From NCBI RefSeq assembly GCF_026151205.1, contig NC_087082.1, positions 2,198,001-2,262,000 on the forward strand: 64,000 nt of DNA, written 5' to 3'. Origin of the DNA: Bolinopsis microptera (Eukaryota > Ctenophora > Tentaculata > Lobata > Bolinopsidae). The translations under genes and the position numbers were made by a program. Positions 22,002 to 35,695 of the stretch are shown in pieces; positions within the stretch are counted from its first letter, which is position 1; every line of letters starts with the position of its first letter. The notes under the pieces were generated by a model, which had not been told where the DNA came from, searched no databases, and saw nothing but the letters and a program-made list of their open reading frames with translations.

Positions 22002-22468
22002 AGCACGCCTCATTATATAATATTATGTAAAAGTATGTAAAAGTAAGTTTCCACAAAGGGTTCACTTTTACTGCGATTATTTAACAGCTGGTTAATAACT
22101 CCTCCAGCCCCTCACAAGGAACCCTCTGGTTACTACTACACGGTGTAGCAACAATCTAACCAAACACTGTGGTCCCCTGTTTAAATGTTTAACACTCATT
22201 ATAAGGATTGTTAATATTAAACAGACACGTGTAGAGATAGTATCATGAACTGTGAGTAGATAGTATCATGAACTGTGTGAATGGTTTAAATATGGACTGT
22301 CTTTATACACAGTAACATCGCATGAACTGTGTATATATGGTAACATGAACTGTGTGTTGTTGTCACAACAGCCGTGTAGGTATGAGCCGTGTCCTTCGCC
22401 AGACCCGGCTCCGTATCAGATGACACTCCTCTCTGAGCCCCGCTAGGAGCAATATCATCAATATAATA
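22002..22468. other. Non-coding; short repeats of tagtatcatgaactgtg
   Basis: No exon seen. Around 22230-22350 the phrase (a)tagtatcatgaactgtg or near variants recurs four times. Confidence 0.4.
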
Positions 22469-22718
22469 ATACGTTAACTATAATAGTTAATATATACGTT
22501 AACTATATTAGTTAATATACGTTAACTATATTAGTTAATATACGTTAACTATATTAGTTAATATATACGTTAACTATATTAGTTAATGTAAGTTGACTTT
22601 ATTAGTTAACATATACGTTAACTATAATAGTTAATATACGTTAACTATATTAGTTAATATACGTTAACTATATTGGTTAATTTACGTTAACTATATTAGT
22701 TAATATACGTTAACTAAC
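22469..22718. repeat. Tandem array of palindromic 23-25-bp units
   Basis: About ten copies of ACGTTAACTATATTAGTTAATAT or close variants. The core TTAACTATA(A/T)TAGTTAA is itself a near-perfect palindrome, so each unit can form a small hairpin or cruciform. Confidence 0.92.
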
Positions 22719-22892
22719 CTCCCCTGCACGTATACACACAGACTAACTAATCTTTATGATAGTTCAACACTGTTGTTGTACAAATAGAGGACAACACGCC
22801 AAATATGATCTGCTAATGTGGTCGCTGAGTAGAAGTGCTGGAAGTAACTGTGAAGTGGTTGGTTTCCAATGATCTACAGTGCAGACAAGTGA

Positions 22893-23480
<588 letters not shown>

Positions 23481-23499
23481 TCTTACTCACACAAAATAG

Positions 23500-25265
23500 A
23501 AAAATATCGGTTTTATTATAACAGGAAAACGGGGCCCCCCGGGTTTTTTATTATAAATAAACAACGCTTTGTGTGTAAAATGTAACTGGTTTGTTTTTAC
23601 GGGACACAAATTAGGGTAAACTAAAATCTAAAAATAACTCCCCTTATACAAAAAACACACCAGTTAACTATGTATCCTTTTTCTAGATAAAAATAATAAA
23701 ACCCCCTTGTTTACACTTGGGAACATGTTATCATCTCCGGGCCCGGGTCTCTAGAAATCCCTTGATAATGTATGTTAGCATCAAGACACCTGAATTCAAA
23801 TAACAGTATTTTCTGTACAAAGTGAGGGGCTTCTGTACCAAGCACTCGTTAAAAAAAATAAAAGGGGTGATTGTATTTTTTACCAGTCCTCTCGCTTGTT
23901 TTTCAACCCCAGATTAACCACCGTTCTTATGGGGGTTTTTAAGTGTAACAAAAAATATGGTGTTATGTAATTAATAATTTTGTCTACCCAAATTATGAAT
24001 ATTTCAAATTCTATCCATTACCCATTATCAACGTGGAGTTATGATAAAAATCTTTTCCTGAGAAATTTTGACACTAAAATGGAATCTGAAAAAAAAGGGC
24101 AAAAAATTGGCCAAATATTGTCCAGCTTGGTAATAGGATGTTTTTTCATTTACCCTTTTTTACGCAAAAAAGAATGTTCTCCTTTTAAATATATAAAATT
24201 TGGAGGCGGAACAAAAGGCCCATTTGCTTGTTACCCGACATGAGTGACAAATTGTTTAAAAAATATTCATAATTAGGGAAATGAGAAAATTTAAAATTTT
24301 AAAGTTGGTATATTTTAGTCCAACCCTGACTTGCCCTTGTATTGGGAAAGGGGTATATGAATGGGATTATTTGAATTCATTTATAAAAAGAAAAATTTAA
24401 AACCAACCTTGACATTTCCCTCCCTCTCCTTCACAGAAAAGGGTTTTTCAATATAGATAAAATCAATCCGTTGGGATATAAACCCCAAATTAGTGAAAAA
24501 GGGAAAAATTTTCCATTCCCATAGTACATGAAAATTTTCTCAATACTTGAAATTCCGTGTGTGTGCCCCCCAACAACAACCATCAGATAAACAACTTTAC
24601 CACAAACCAATAACTATACACTACCAAAAAATAATTACCAAATTTAACTCCTTAAAAACGTTTCCTACTAAAATTTCCTAAAAACAACTAACATTTTTTT
24701 TTAGGGGATTAACTCCCCCCATGCTATCTACACACATTTTCCCCCCTTCATCATATGAAAATTCACCCTTTGGGGGGTACCCCAGGGAAATTTTTTAAGT
24801 ACGGTCCGGTTCCCTTTTTTCTTTTGGGGGAAGCCCCGCTCCATGTTTCATCAGGGGCGTCTGTTAAAATTTATTTTTCATGTTCCCTAAAAACACCAGC
24901 TCACGGGAACAAAAATCTCTTTCCACGTGAGAATATCTTAAGAAAAAGTTGGGAATTTTGGGTTTTTTTCCCCGGGTTGTGGGGAGCCCACCCGGAAGAT
25001 TTAGAAAAAAGGTGAGACGGGGATACGTCAAATCACGTGATGGCTCCTTCAATGTTTCCTTCACAAACCTTCCCTTTTAAAAACTATCTGTCTGGAAAAA
25101 AAGGGGGTTTGGAATGTCTGTATTGCAAAAATAACGCAAAGTTTTAAGGTATTCGAAACCGCAAAAAAAATGCAACTAAAGAGGCGGGGCCCAAACCCGA
25201 AAAAACCTCGGACACTTGCCCGGAAAGGAATCTGACAATATGTGAGGGGTTTGGGAAAGGGGGTT

Positions 25266-25334
<69 letters not shown>

Positions 25335-28300
25335 CGGGGGGGGGGGGGTTTTAAACCATGTGATCCCCACAACTTTTCCCAAAAAACATCCCAACTCTTT
25401 TATTTATTTCAATGCGGGCCCCATAAAAGGGGTTGAGAAGTAAAAAATTTAAAACTCACTCCCATGTACAGTTTGTATACTGTCAGTGCCCTGGTCCCTA
25501 TTCAAAAACCTACTATTTCCCCCCCTACTTGTATACCGGATAAAATGTTTTGTTGTGACCCAATATAAAATGTTTTCAGAAAACCTGCCGATGAAAAACT
25601 ATCCCGAAAACCCACTTTTCCCATGGAAAATTTTTGCGACATACCCTCCTGTTCCCCCTGAAACCTTTCTCACCCGGGCCCCATTTCCCAAAAATCACAA
25701 TTTTTTCCAGCCAGAAAAGCGGGTGTTTAAAAGTGTTAACCCAATTTTTAAATTTACAGCCCAATCGGGGACAATATCGCTAGTAAGCCCCCATGGAAGG
25801 GTTTACGGGGGTTTATAAAAAATTGAAAACCTTTTCCTTCTGTACCGGGGAGCAAATTGGGGCCCTTTCCCCATGCGGCATCGGCAGTGCTAGTCTATAA
25901 AATTAAAACAGGGTTGATTTGTGGTATTTTTGAAAAAATCAATTTTTGGGCCCTGCTTCCCCAGCTACTCCACTAAAGTTTCAGAATTTCCCAACATTAA
26001 AACCCAAAGTCATCAAAAACCCTTTCCCTTTTCCAAAAATTTTTCAAATTCCGAAAAAAGATTTAGACGGGGCCCTGGGTTGACGAAAGGGGCCCAAAAA
26101 ATTTTTACGACAATACCGAGTTTTTTCTCACATTTCCTCCCGTTTAACTCGCTTTGTAGAGTGCAGACAAACCCCACTTTCCGTTCTACTGCGGGGACAT
26201 TTTTCCCAAATGAAGGGCGGATAGGTACCGCCCCGGGGGTTTGAGGCGGAAAACCACCCCCAAAATTTACCGGGCCCCCTGCCCGGCCCCCGGGTTTTTC
26301 GGGCGCTCGGGTCCTCACTTTCCCAGCGGCTTCATTTTTCCACTTTTACGTAAATTTTAAGGGTTTGGGTCAAAAATTTCCAATATCTCGTATCTCTCCA
26401 TTCCTAATTATTGGGGGCAGAAATCAGGTTTTCCAAAGGGAAAACTAATACAAACCCCTTTTTTTTGGGATAAATATTATATAATATAATTTTAAGATTA
26501 TGAACAAAACCTGTATTTTTTTTGGGGTTAACGTCATTAGTGGTTTTGTCTGATTGTAAAGGAATTTTTTTCTTTATCTTATCCCGCTTTTTTTTAAATA
26601 CTAAAATGGGGGGGTATGGGACCCCTCAGCCTGCATAGTTCGAATACAAACCCACATTTTAAGGGAAAAGTTTAAACTGTTACACTTAATTTCAAAAAAC
26701 TATGAAATATGTGACAACGCCTAATCTAAAAATTTAAAAAAATTCCAAAAATTTATCGCCCCCTTCTATTACCGAAATAAAAGGCCACATTGCAAATTTT
26801 AACCCCGAAAAATTTTTTAACCCTTTAAATTAGGATTCTTTAAAAAAAATTAATCAATGAATTTTACGAAAAATAAACAAAACCCTCAGAATTAAAAAAA
26901 TTCGATACCCAAAACGAAAGGCCCAATTTAGGGGTTAAAAAACCCTAAAAATTTGAAATTATTTTAAACGGGGTTTTCCCTGGAAACAAAGCTTCCCTGC
27001 TGCCCCCCCGTGGAGTTAGGCTTTGACTTTAACCCGGGCCCCAGTCCTACCTTTACCCATTTTTTTTTTTTTTTCTACCCTTCCAATTATAATTCTCAAC
27101 CAGGGGACAAAAAACCTTTCTCTGGGAAAGGTTAAAAATTTCCATTCACTATAATATGGGCCAGGAATTTTTTTGGAAAACATTTAGTTTTTTGGGCCCA
27201 AGTTCCCGGCTACCCCTCCACTTATATGATTTCTTTAAGAGTATGTGTACGAGCAACCCACCCCCAGTGTTTTCTAAGCAAAAAATATAAAATAAAAAGG
27301 CAAATTTTAAAACCACCCGGGGGTTCATCTTATATTATATTGAAAAACTCTCGGATCTTTTTTCTCACCACTTTGGGGCCTTTTTCCCCCCACTTTCCAC
27401 GGTTTTAAAATTTTCAGTTTTTAAACCCGGATAAAAAGGGAAAAAAAAATTCCCCCGGGAAATTCGCGCTCCTTGGTCACTAATGATTTGTGAGCGGGGG
27501 CAATCAGTGACTTGAAACACATGATAGGACACACACCCCACACCCCACATATATAATGTATGCTCACTAAAATCAAATGAAAAGGCTTTTAGTGTTAAGG
27601 CTTCCTCTCTAAAATAAAAAAAGAAAACATATTTTCCGGGGGATTTGGGTCGGGGGGGTGTGGTGGGATTTTTGTCCCCAAATTTAAACGTGTACCGGGC
27701 CCACTGTGTTATACCCACACACACCCACCCCACCACCGAGCTTAATGCCCCTTTCCCCCCTAAATCAAAATTTCCCCCAAATTTAAACCTTTCAGATCCC
27801 CCCATTAGAAAATCACAAATTTCTTTAAAAAAACAGATTTATGCCCGGGCCATTTTGAGAAGATCGGTTAGAATAGTGAAATGGGGTTAAAATAAAATAA
27901 AAAATACTCCCCAAATTACGGAAAAAGCAAATTTTTATCATCACTTAATTTTCCGAGCCGGGAAACTTTATTATTGCCTCTCTAAAACCCTTTACCATTT
28001 TTCAGGGATCGGACAGCCCCTATCGCTCTTTTTGGAAGCCTATTTTCAGCCGACAAATCGGACAATTATTGCAGTCCGCCACCCAGGAAACGTCTTACCC
28101 CAAATAACACATCGGCAATTTTGCATTAACTTTTTGGGTACAGGATGGTAAGTGATAGAAAGTATCCCGGGGAGACTAAAATTTACCCCCTGGACCCGGC
28201 CAAACCCATGTCCATTGGGCAAACACATATAATATGGGGTTTCCGGTTTAAAATCGGAAAAAATTTCTTTCATTAAAAAAACCCATTAGAGTGGGCTCAC

Positions 28301-31300
28301 CCCCCCAATTTTAAATTGTCTTTAAAAGACCTTAAATCTTTAAAAATAGAGCAAAACGATGAAATGTTGCAAATTGGGACAAACTTTTAAAAGTTCCTTT
28401 TTAAAATTTTGTGAATCCCAAACCACACACAAGTACATTTAAAGGGGTTTTTTTGTAAGTATAGAGAGAAGGAGAGACTTTCAGTGGAGGAAAACGGGGT
28501 TTGGGGTTTCCAACCCCTATTTAAACATTAAAACAAAATAAATTTTTAAAGTTCTGTGGATATTATTGTTAATTAAAAAGGGACTTCTGGGTCCCTTTAT
28601 ATTAATTTTCACGGACTTAATCTAAATTTTAAACCCCCTTTTCCCCCGTAATTTGCTCAGACAGTTGGGAATTTTTATGTTAGTTTCCATTTTATCTAAC
28701 TTGTTGCGAGACTTGCTTCCCTATACAGTAACTTCATTCGAAGAAGGAAAAAAAAACGAGAAATTTTCCGAAAAACCCTCTTTTGAACCGGAAATGTGAA
28801 AATTTTCGCTTTTTCAAGAAGAGGGAAAACCCAAATTTTTTTTGCCACGTGAACCCTAGCTTGTCATACCGCATAGTTCAAAAATCTCAAATGCCAAAAA
28901 AAAAATGTTTTTGCCTGCCCCCCATGAGTGTAAGCAACGTCGGTATTTGGGACCCCACCAAATCAACTTCCCCGCCTCCCTTTTTTGCTACAACCCTCCC
29001 CTTAAATACCTGACGTTTGTAAAATCTGGGTTTACCGGGCACGTGACAACATAAAAAAAAAAATTTCCCCGAAAACCCCCCTCCACTTTTCCCCCATGCC
29101 ATATAAAAGTGATAAAAAATAAAAGTAATTAGCGAGAGGTTACGTTTGTTTCAGTTTAAAACCAATTTGGTGCCCTAACTTTAACCGGGATAAAATGGGA
29201 TATGCCCGTTTTTGAGAGGGTAATGTTTAGGTGCTGCCCCCCCCTTTGCATCAAAAATTTGGCCCTTTAAATTTTTGGGGGGGAGAATATGGAAATATAG
29301 CGGAAGACAGGGGAGTGTTTGGCCCTGAAATTTTGGTTTTTTGTTTACAGATCCCAAACTAGGTCTTTTCTGAAGTGAAATTTTTGGGGCAAATGTCTAA
29401 AATGTAAAAACCCCCCAATTTTTCATCCGCCACTTTGTCTTTGCACTGTTCGAAAAAGGAAAAATTTACGAAAGTGTGTTGCATGAAATTTGGAAATCCA
29501 CGCTGAAGTGTGTTGCAGTGAAATTTTTAAAACCGTTTTTGTTGCCGCCCTTTCCCGAATGGTAGGGAATGTTCTGTTGTAAAGGAATGGGAGGACTGTA
29601 ATAGGTGCGTGGGTTTTTGGATTAAGGGAAAATTTTTTAATGTTAAAAGAGAATTTAAATTTTTCTTAGAATTGGGTGCCCGGTATCCGCGAAATTTCCC
29701 TTTAATAGTTGCGGTATTAACCAAAAAATTTAACCCATTGAAAAATTAGTATATTTAAAATCTTCGTCTTAAGTTTTTTGCCCGCGACCTTTTTAGTCAT
29801 TTTTTTTTAAAAAGTACATAACAGGCCCATATCGCCGGGCAAACCTTTAAAATTTTTGGGATTCCAAACGCAAATACCAAAAAACTGCGACGGTGGGGGA
29901 AAATTTCCAATTTAAACCAATTTTTTAAAAACTGTTTCCGAAGAAAAAAACAACGTGCCCCTTCCCAAAAAGCCCGGAGTTTTTCCCCGGGAACTTTCCG
30001 GGAATTTTTGAGTCCCCTATGACAGGGTTTTGCACCCTTTTGTCATGATAAAATTTTTCGCGGCATATTTTTTATATCTTGTGACAGTTTCAATACTACT
30101 TGACAACGTTTTATGAAACCGGGAAAAAATCGAAAGGAAAGGGGTTTTCCACCCAGCGCCACAAACCCCTTCCCCTCCCCCCATATCATGAAAAATCAAC
30201 AGCATGCAAATCGCTACGAAAAAGATTCCATACTCCAGAATTTTTTAGTCGGGGCGAGTGTTGACGATTGTTGGGACCCAAACTTTTAAACGGTTTTTAT
30301 ACCCTTTGCCTACAAGGGGCCCTTTTAAAAAAAACCCTGCTATAATTAACCCCATTCCATGTTTTTGGGTATTATGTTCCCGTAAAAAATGTTTTTCGCC
30401 CATTGTGCGTTGGGTTTGTTATAGCAAACCCTTATTGCTGTTCTATTTTTTGGGCTTTGCATTTAATTTTTTAGAAATTAAAAAAAGTTTTCGGTGGGGG
30501 GTGAGCTGAAATGTGTAAAAAAGTCGTATCAAGTTACGATTGAAAAGTGTTTTTGGTTTTGTGTGATGTTACTTTAACTTGAAATTTTAATACGGAAAAG
30601 GTAAAGGGGTAAATTAAAGCAACTTTCGTTCGAGATTACCAAATTTTAATTTTTTCGGGAAAAAGGGGGGGTGAATTTTTAAAAAAATTTATTTTACCTT
30701 TTAAAAAAAAGCTCGAATTCGCGGAAAAATTGTTTAAAAAAAAACCAAAATTAATTTTAATTAAATCCGGTAGGGAAAAAAAACTTTCCACTTCTCAATA
30801 CCATGTTTTACTTTTACATCATTTTAAATTTTTCTAATTCCCCCGGGAATTCTAATGTTTTTAAAAAATTTGCGCCCAATGTTTTATTTTGAACTGAAGA
30901 TGGTGAAAATTTAAAGCCCAGGTGCTACGGGAAATTAAATTTAAAAATTTTCGTTTAAACCCAAAATAAAGGGTTTTAAAATCTTTTAAAGGCCCTACTG
31001 GTTTCATTTTTTGGAAAATTTTTTCCCCAAACCCCTTTTTAATTTAAAAGGCCTAAATCAAACCTTTCACCCATCATGAATTTTTGAGGGCCCCCCCGGG
31101 GCCCGAGGAAAAACTGGCAATTTTTTAAGAAAAGCGCAAAGAACCCTAACTAGTTTTTTTTGAACACAAAAGTTAAAAAAAACCGGGGGAGAAAGACTCA
31201 CTATAACCAAAGCGCGCGTTTCGTCCCCGCGCTCATATCATCCGCCCGATAAAAAAAACCCCACTTCCCGGAGTTTTTAAAAAATTGTGATACATGTTAA

Positions 31301-34300
31301 GTTTGAAAATTTTTTCCCTAAATTTAGCGGTTGGGCATCCTTGTTTTTAAATGTAAAGGGTTCCCCTTTAAATTTTCAATAATGTGCATTTTTAAGCCAG
31401 TCTAACGTTTCCACTTTTTAAATAAAAAAAGACGAGGTTTTAAAAAACCTGTTCAAATCGAAGATTTTGTCCCCGAAAAAAACTTTTTACCCACAAAAAT
31501 TCGGGCCCGGAAAAATGTAGTTTCATCTTTAAATACTTTGTAAAAAACCCTGCCCTGGTTTTAAACAATGCATGTTTTGTTTTTTTAGTTCGGGGAAAAA
31601 CGGATCAAATTTGTCGGTAATGCTACCCTTCAAATTTTTTGTTAACCGCCGAAGAGAAAGTAAGCTTTGATGGTTAGGGGTTTTCTTTTGTTAATTTAAG
31701 AAATTACAAAAGTCAGTTCTTGAATGGATGGGCAGGGTTTTTGAAAAAAACTGGGGTTTTAAAATAAAATTTAACATAAAGCTTAAAAAAGAAATTGGGA
31801 TCAAGTTGTCTTTTTATCATTTTACGCTACCTTTTTCTTTGAAAAAAATTTTGGGAATATTTTCCCAAAACCAATCTACCATGGCCCCTTCAGTTTTTGC
31901 GGACGAAGCAATAAAAGGTGGGGATGAGTGTTCGAAAATTACTTTTTGATTTGGGAAAAAAACACGGATCCACAACTGGAACAATTCCCCCTAACCAGCC
32001 CCAGCCCTTGCTTAACATGGGAAACCGAGGTTGTTTTTTTTTTCATTCCCCCTGACCCGGTTTTGTGAACGGTTTCCCTTTCTATTTAACCGGTTCCCAT
32101 GATACGAAACCTACCCCAAACGTATTAAACGGGTTTTTTTCAAAAGTTTTTAAATTTTTTGGTAGTGTCACAAGGGTTGGGGCTTACTAAAAAAATAACC
32201 CATAAGTACAGCACAAAAAAATTTCCCTCTCGACAAGTGGGTTAAATCTCTCAATATAAATCTTGGGTTAAAAATCCATTTCAGAGGGCTTGGGAATTTC
32301 CCCCCATTTCACGAGAAATTTAATCAGTAAAGTGGGTTAATTTAAAACCCGTGCACTGCGAGAACGAAAATTTCAGTAAGGTAAAAAAATAAGTGCCAAA
32401 TTTTTTTTGGATTCCAATTTGGGGAAGGGCGTAAAATTTTTTTGGGAAAAATCACAAAATTTAAATCGGGGTTTTAAAGTTTGGATCCGGTAAGAAATAA
32501 AAAAAGTCATGCAAAATTTTTCCATTTCAGTGGAGTGGTTCCCCCAACCCTTTGGAACCTTCAAATTTTAAAAAAGGAAAAAAAAGGGCTCCACCGGGTT
32601 TTACGCCAAGACCGTTTTTTTGCCGTGCCGACCAGCCCTTTTTACCTTTTAAACTTCCGGTACTTTCATAACTCCTCGACATTTCGGGTTTTTACTTTGT
32701 AAGTAAATTTCTCCTATTTTTTAAAAATTTTTAAACCCTTTTTGATTTGTAAATTTTTGTCCCCGATTTCTAAGTGTTTACTTTTTATTTTTTAGTTTTT
32801 GGGCCAAAAAGTTGGGGAGTTTGTTTTATTTACATGTGTTTCTGGAGCTGCTCTTTATTGGGGCCCACTGGTTTTAGGTTTCCTGCTTTTCTCTGTGGCC
32901 CGGGGCCGACAATGACTAAATTCCCGATAAATTTTGGGCAACGTCAGGGGACTTTAAAAAATCAATTTGTTTTTGCTTTAACACACTGCCAAAAAATTAG
33001 CTAAATTTTGGGAAAAAAAAGCCCCTGCCAAAAATGTCAAAATAATAAATAAATTTAAGGGCATTAAATATAATCAGAATTAATAATGATCCCATAAAAT
33101 TTTAAGTAAAAATTATTAAAATTAAATTTTTCCAGGCACGGTTTTCGGCAGCTCAAGAAAAGTTCAGGTACACTTCTCCGCAGCATTACCAATTCAACAA
33201 TAACTTTGAGAGCAAAATAAGGGCTACTTACAGTCAGTTTTTCAGCTAATTATTGGGGGGGTTTTTTCCGGAAAATTATTAAAAAATAGAAATAGAGTTA
33301 CAAACTTAGAAGTACTTTATTCGGCTTTAAGAGGGTAATCAAAAAATCAAAACCGTAAGTGAAGCCGTACAAACTACATAGCGCATAGCTGTCGAAAATT
33401 TTATTTCTAACCCCCCCAAATTTTAGTGTATCACTGGGCACAGCCCGTTTCCCAAAATTCCCAAAATCTCGTTTTTAAAATCCGAAGAACCGTCGGGTCC
33501 AAACCCTCGGCCCCCCTTTCCCCCCCGAAACTATTTAAAAACACCCGCAGAACTAAACGTTGCAGCAATTTACCCCTTGCTTGACTCTGTTTTTAAAAAA
33601 GTTCAATCGGAAAATTTTATCGGTAAAATTTTTGGGTTAAAAAATTTTTTTTGAAAATTGCCAACCCTTCCCGGACAAAAGACTAAAGGGGATTTTAAAA
33701 ATGGGTTTTAAACAGTTTAAAGAAGATAGCATAATATGATACTTGACTTTTTTAAAAAACAATTTTTACTTGAAAATTTTGTTTTTTGGGCAAGAGCCAA
33801 AAAATTGGGATTTTATAATGTATTAAATTTGCAAGACGTTTTTTATATTGCTAATAATAAAAATATCAATTTTGTTTAAAACCCTTTATTTAAAAGGGGC
33901 CATTTGAAAAAAAGAAAGTTTAGTGTTGAATGCAAAAATTTTTTTTTCTTTTTTTTGACATGGGGTATATTAATTTTTGAGCACTGGAAAATTGGGTTCC
34001 CCAAAAAAGTTTTTCCTTTTCCCCTTTTTTTAAGACCCCCACCCCCTTGGGTCATTTGTTAAAGGGGTTAACGGATAAGTCAATTTGTTAAAAGGGGTCC
34101 TCGGCCCGTCCCTTCTACAGCAGACATTTTACATTCTTTTTTACATTTAAAGAAAATTTTTTGAACCTCCCTATAATTTTGAAAATAATTGGAATTTTTT
34201 TCCGGCCCTGTTTTGTGGGGAAAAAAACTACAAATACTCGAGAATAAAAAAAACCCTGTCATGTCCCGATCTTTTAAAAAATTTTTCTTTAAAATGCAAA

Positions 34301-35640
34301 AGCAAGCCCTTTTTGGGCGTGATCTTTGAAAATTTTCCCTATTTTTGTTTAAAAATTGATAATTTTGAAAATTTTTTCCCACAATTTTATATTTTTAAAA
34401 AACTCACGGAGTGTTACAAAAAAAGCAAAATAGAATTTCGTTTTGAGATCCCCAGTAATTTAATCTTTTATACGTTATTTTTAAAATTTACTTTTGGGAA
34501 AACAAAAGTGAAACTTTAAACAGGTATCAACACTGAAAAAGTGAAAATTTTAGTTGGTTAAAAAGCGAAGAATGTAGGGTTTAAAAAAACCAAAAGCCAT
34601 GACTCTTTGGGAATTAAAATTTTAAATGGCCCTGGTTTTTTATTTTTTGAGTTTTTTACGGAGACTGAATTCTTGTACTATAACATTAACTGGGAAGGGT
34701 CCCCCTTTTTAATTGGTTCTAGACTTTTAAAATTTAAAAAAATTTTTTTTTAAAATTTTTCTTTGTTTTTAAAAATCGGGAAACAGCGCCTCATTAAAAA
34801 TCCTTTTCAAAATTTAAATGCGTGACACTGAAAGAGGTTTAAAAAAAGGGAAAAAAAAGACCATATCGCTTTCCGATCTGATAAAATTTTTCAACATCAG
34901 ATTTTCTCAGGCTTTGGGCACCCACCCGACGATGAGCTGAGTTCGTAAAAAATTAATCTTAGGGCCCTTTGGGACCCGCTTTTAGGACTATTTCCTTACA
35001 CATACAAAAACATCCTTTATCCCCCTCAGAAAATTCCAGTTTGGGTTTAGACAAAAAACATAGGGGCCGGGGGAAAAATAAAGGGCCAAAGTAATACAGA
35101 AGTTCCTATTAATTCTCATAAAAATGTTGGCAAAAATGTCACATTCTGGTGAACACCTCTGCTGGAAAACTAGCATGAGAATTGAGAAGTGAGGGAAGAA
35201 AAGTAGCCCGAAGAACTTCAGTAAGAAGTCAATTTTGATCAGCTTTAGCAATTTAATTTTTGAAGTCTTATCAGAAAGAATTTTTCGAAACAACCCCAAT
35301 TTTTTGGGGGAAAGCAAAAAAAAATTTTCCATGATATAAGTAAAAAAAGTTTTGAATATCCCCAAAATTTTAAAATTAAAAAGGGCTTAATTTTTCCCCT
35401 TTTATAAATAGTTTATAATCCTTAAATTTTCGGTTTTTACTCTCCCGTCCCTTTCCCCAAACCCGGGCTTTATTGGGCCCAAAATTTGCTCGGCATTTCA
35501 CTAAAAAGGGGCCCAAAAAATTTCCAATTTTTCTTCTGAAAAAAATACATTGCCTTTTTTAAAAAAAAAGTTTCATTTGCGAACCCAAAATTTGGGATTT
35601 TTTATCCCAAAAGATCGCCCCCAAAAGGTTTTTTAAATTT
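23500..35640. other. Low-quality sequence block, no reliable gene
   Basis: The texture changes abruptly: runs of two to eight identical bases follow each other (such as aaaaccccaaaatttt), most words are homopolymer-stretched, open frames are short and no splice-consistent exon could be built. This looks like consensus from poor base calls, not biology. A poly-G run lies inside it. Any short open frame here should not be trusted. Confidence 0.8.
25268..25348. repeat. Poly-G run of about 80 bases
   Basis: Uninterrupted G for about 67 bases, then one C and more G. It sits in the low-quality block, so it is probably a base-calling artefact. The poly-Gly/poly-Pro frames over it are not real. Confidence 0.9.
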
Positions 35641-35695
35641 TTAATTGGAAAATTTAAAGCCCGGTTTTCGTCGACATGGTACATATTTATTTTAC

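Noticed and set aside
25061-25436. Poly-Pro and poly-Gly frames
   Set aside because: Produced by a G homopolymer in low-quality sequence.
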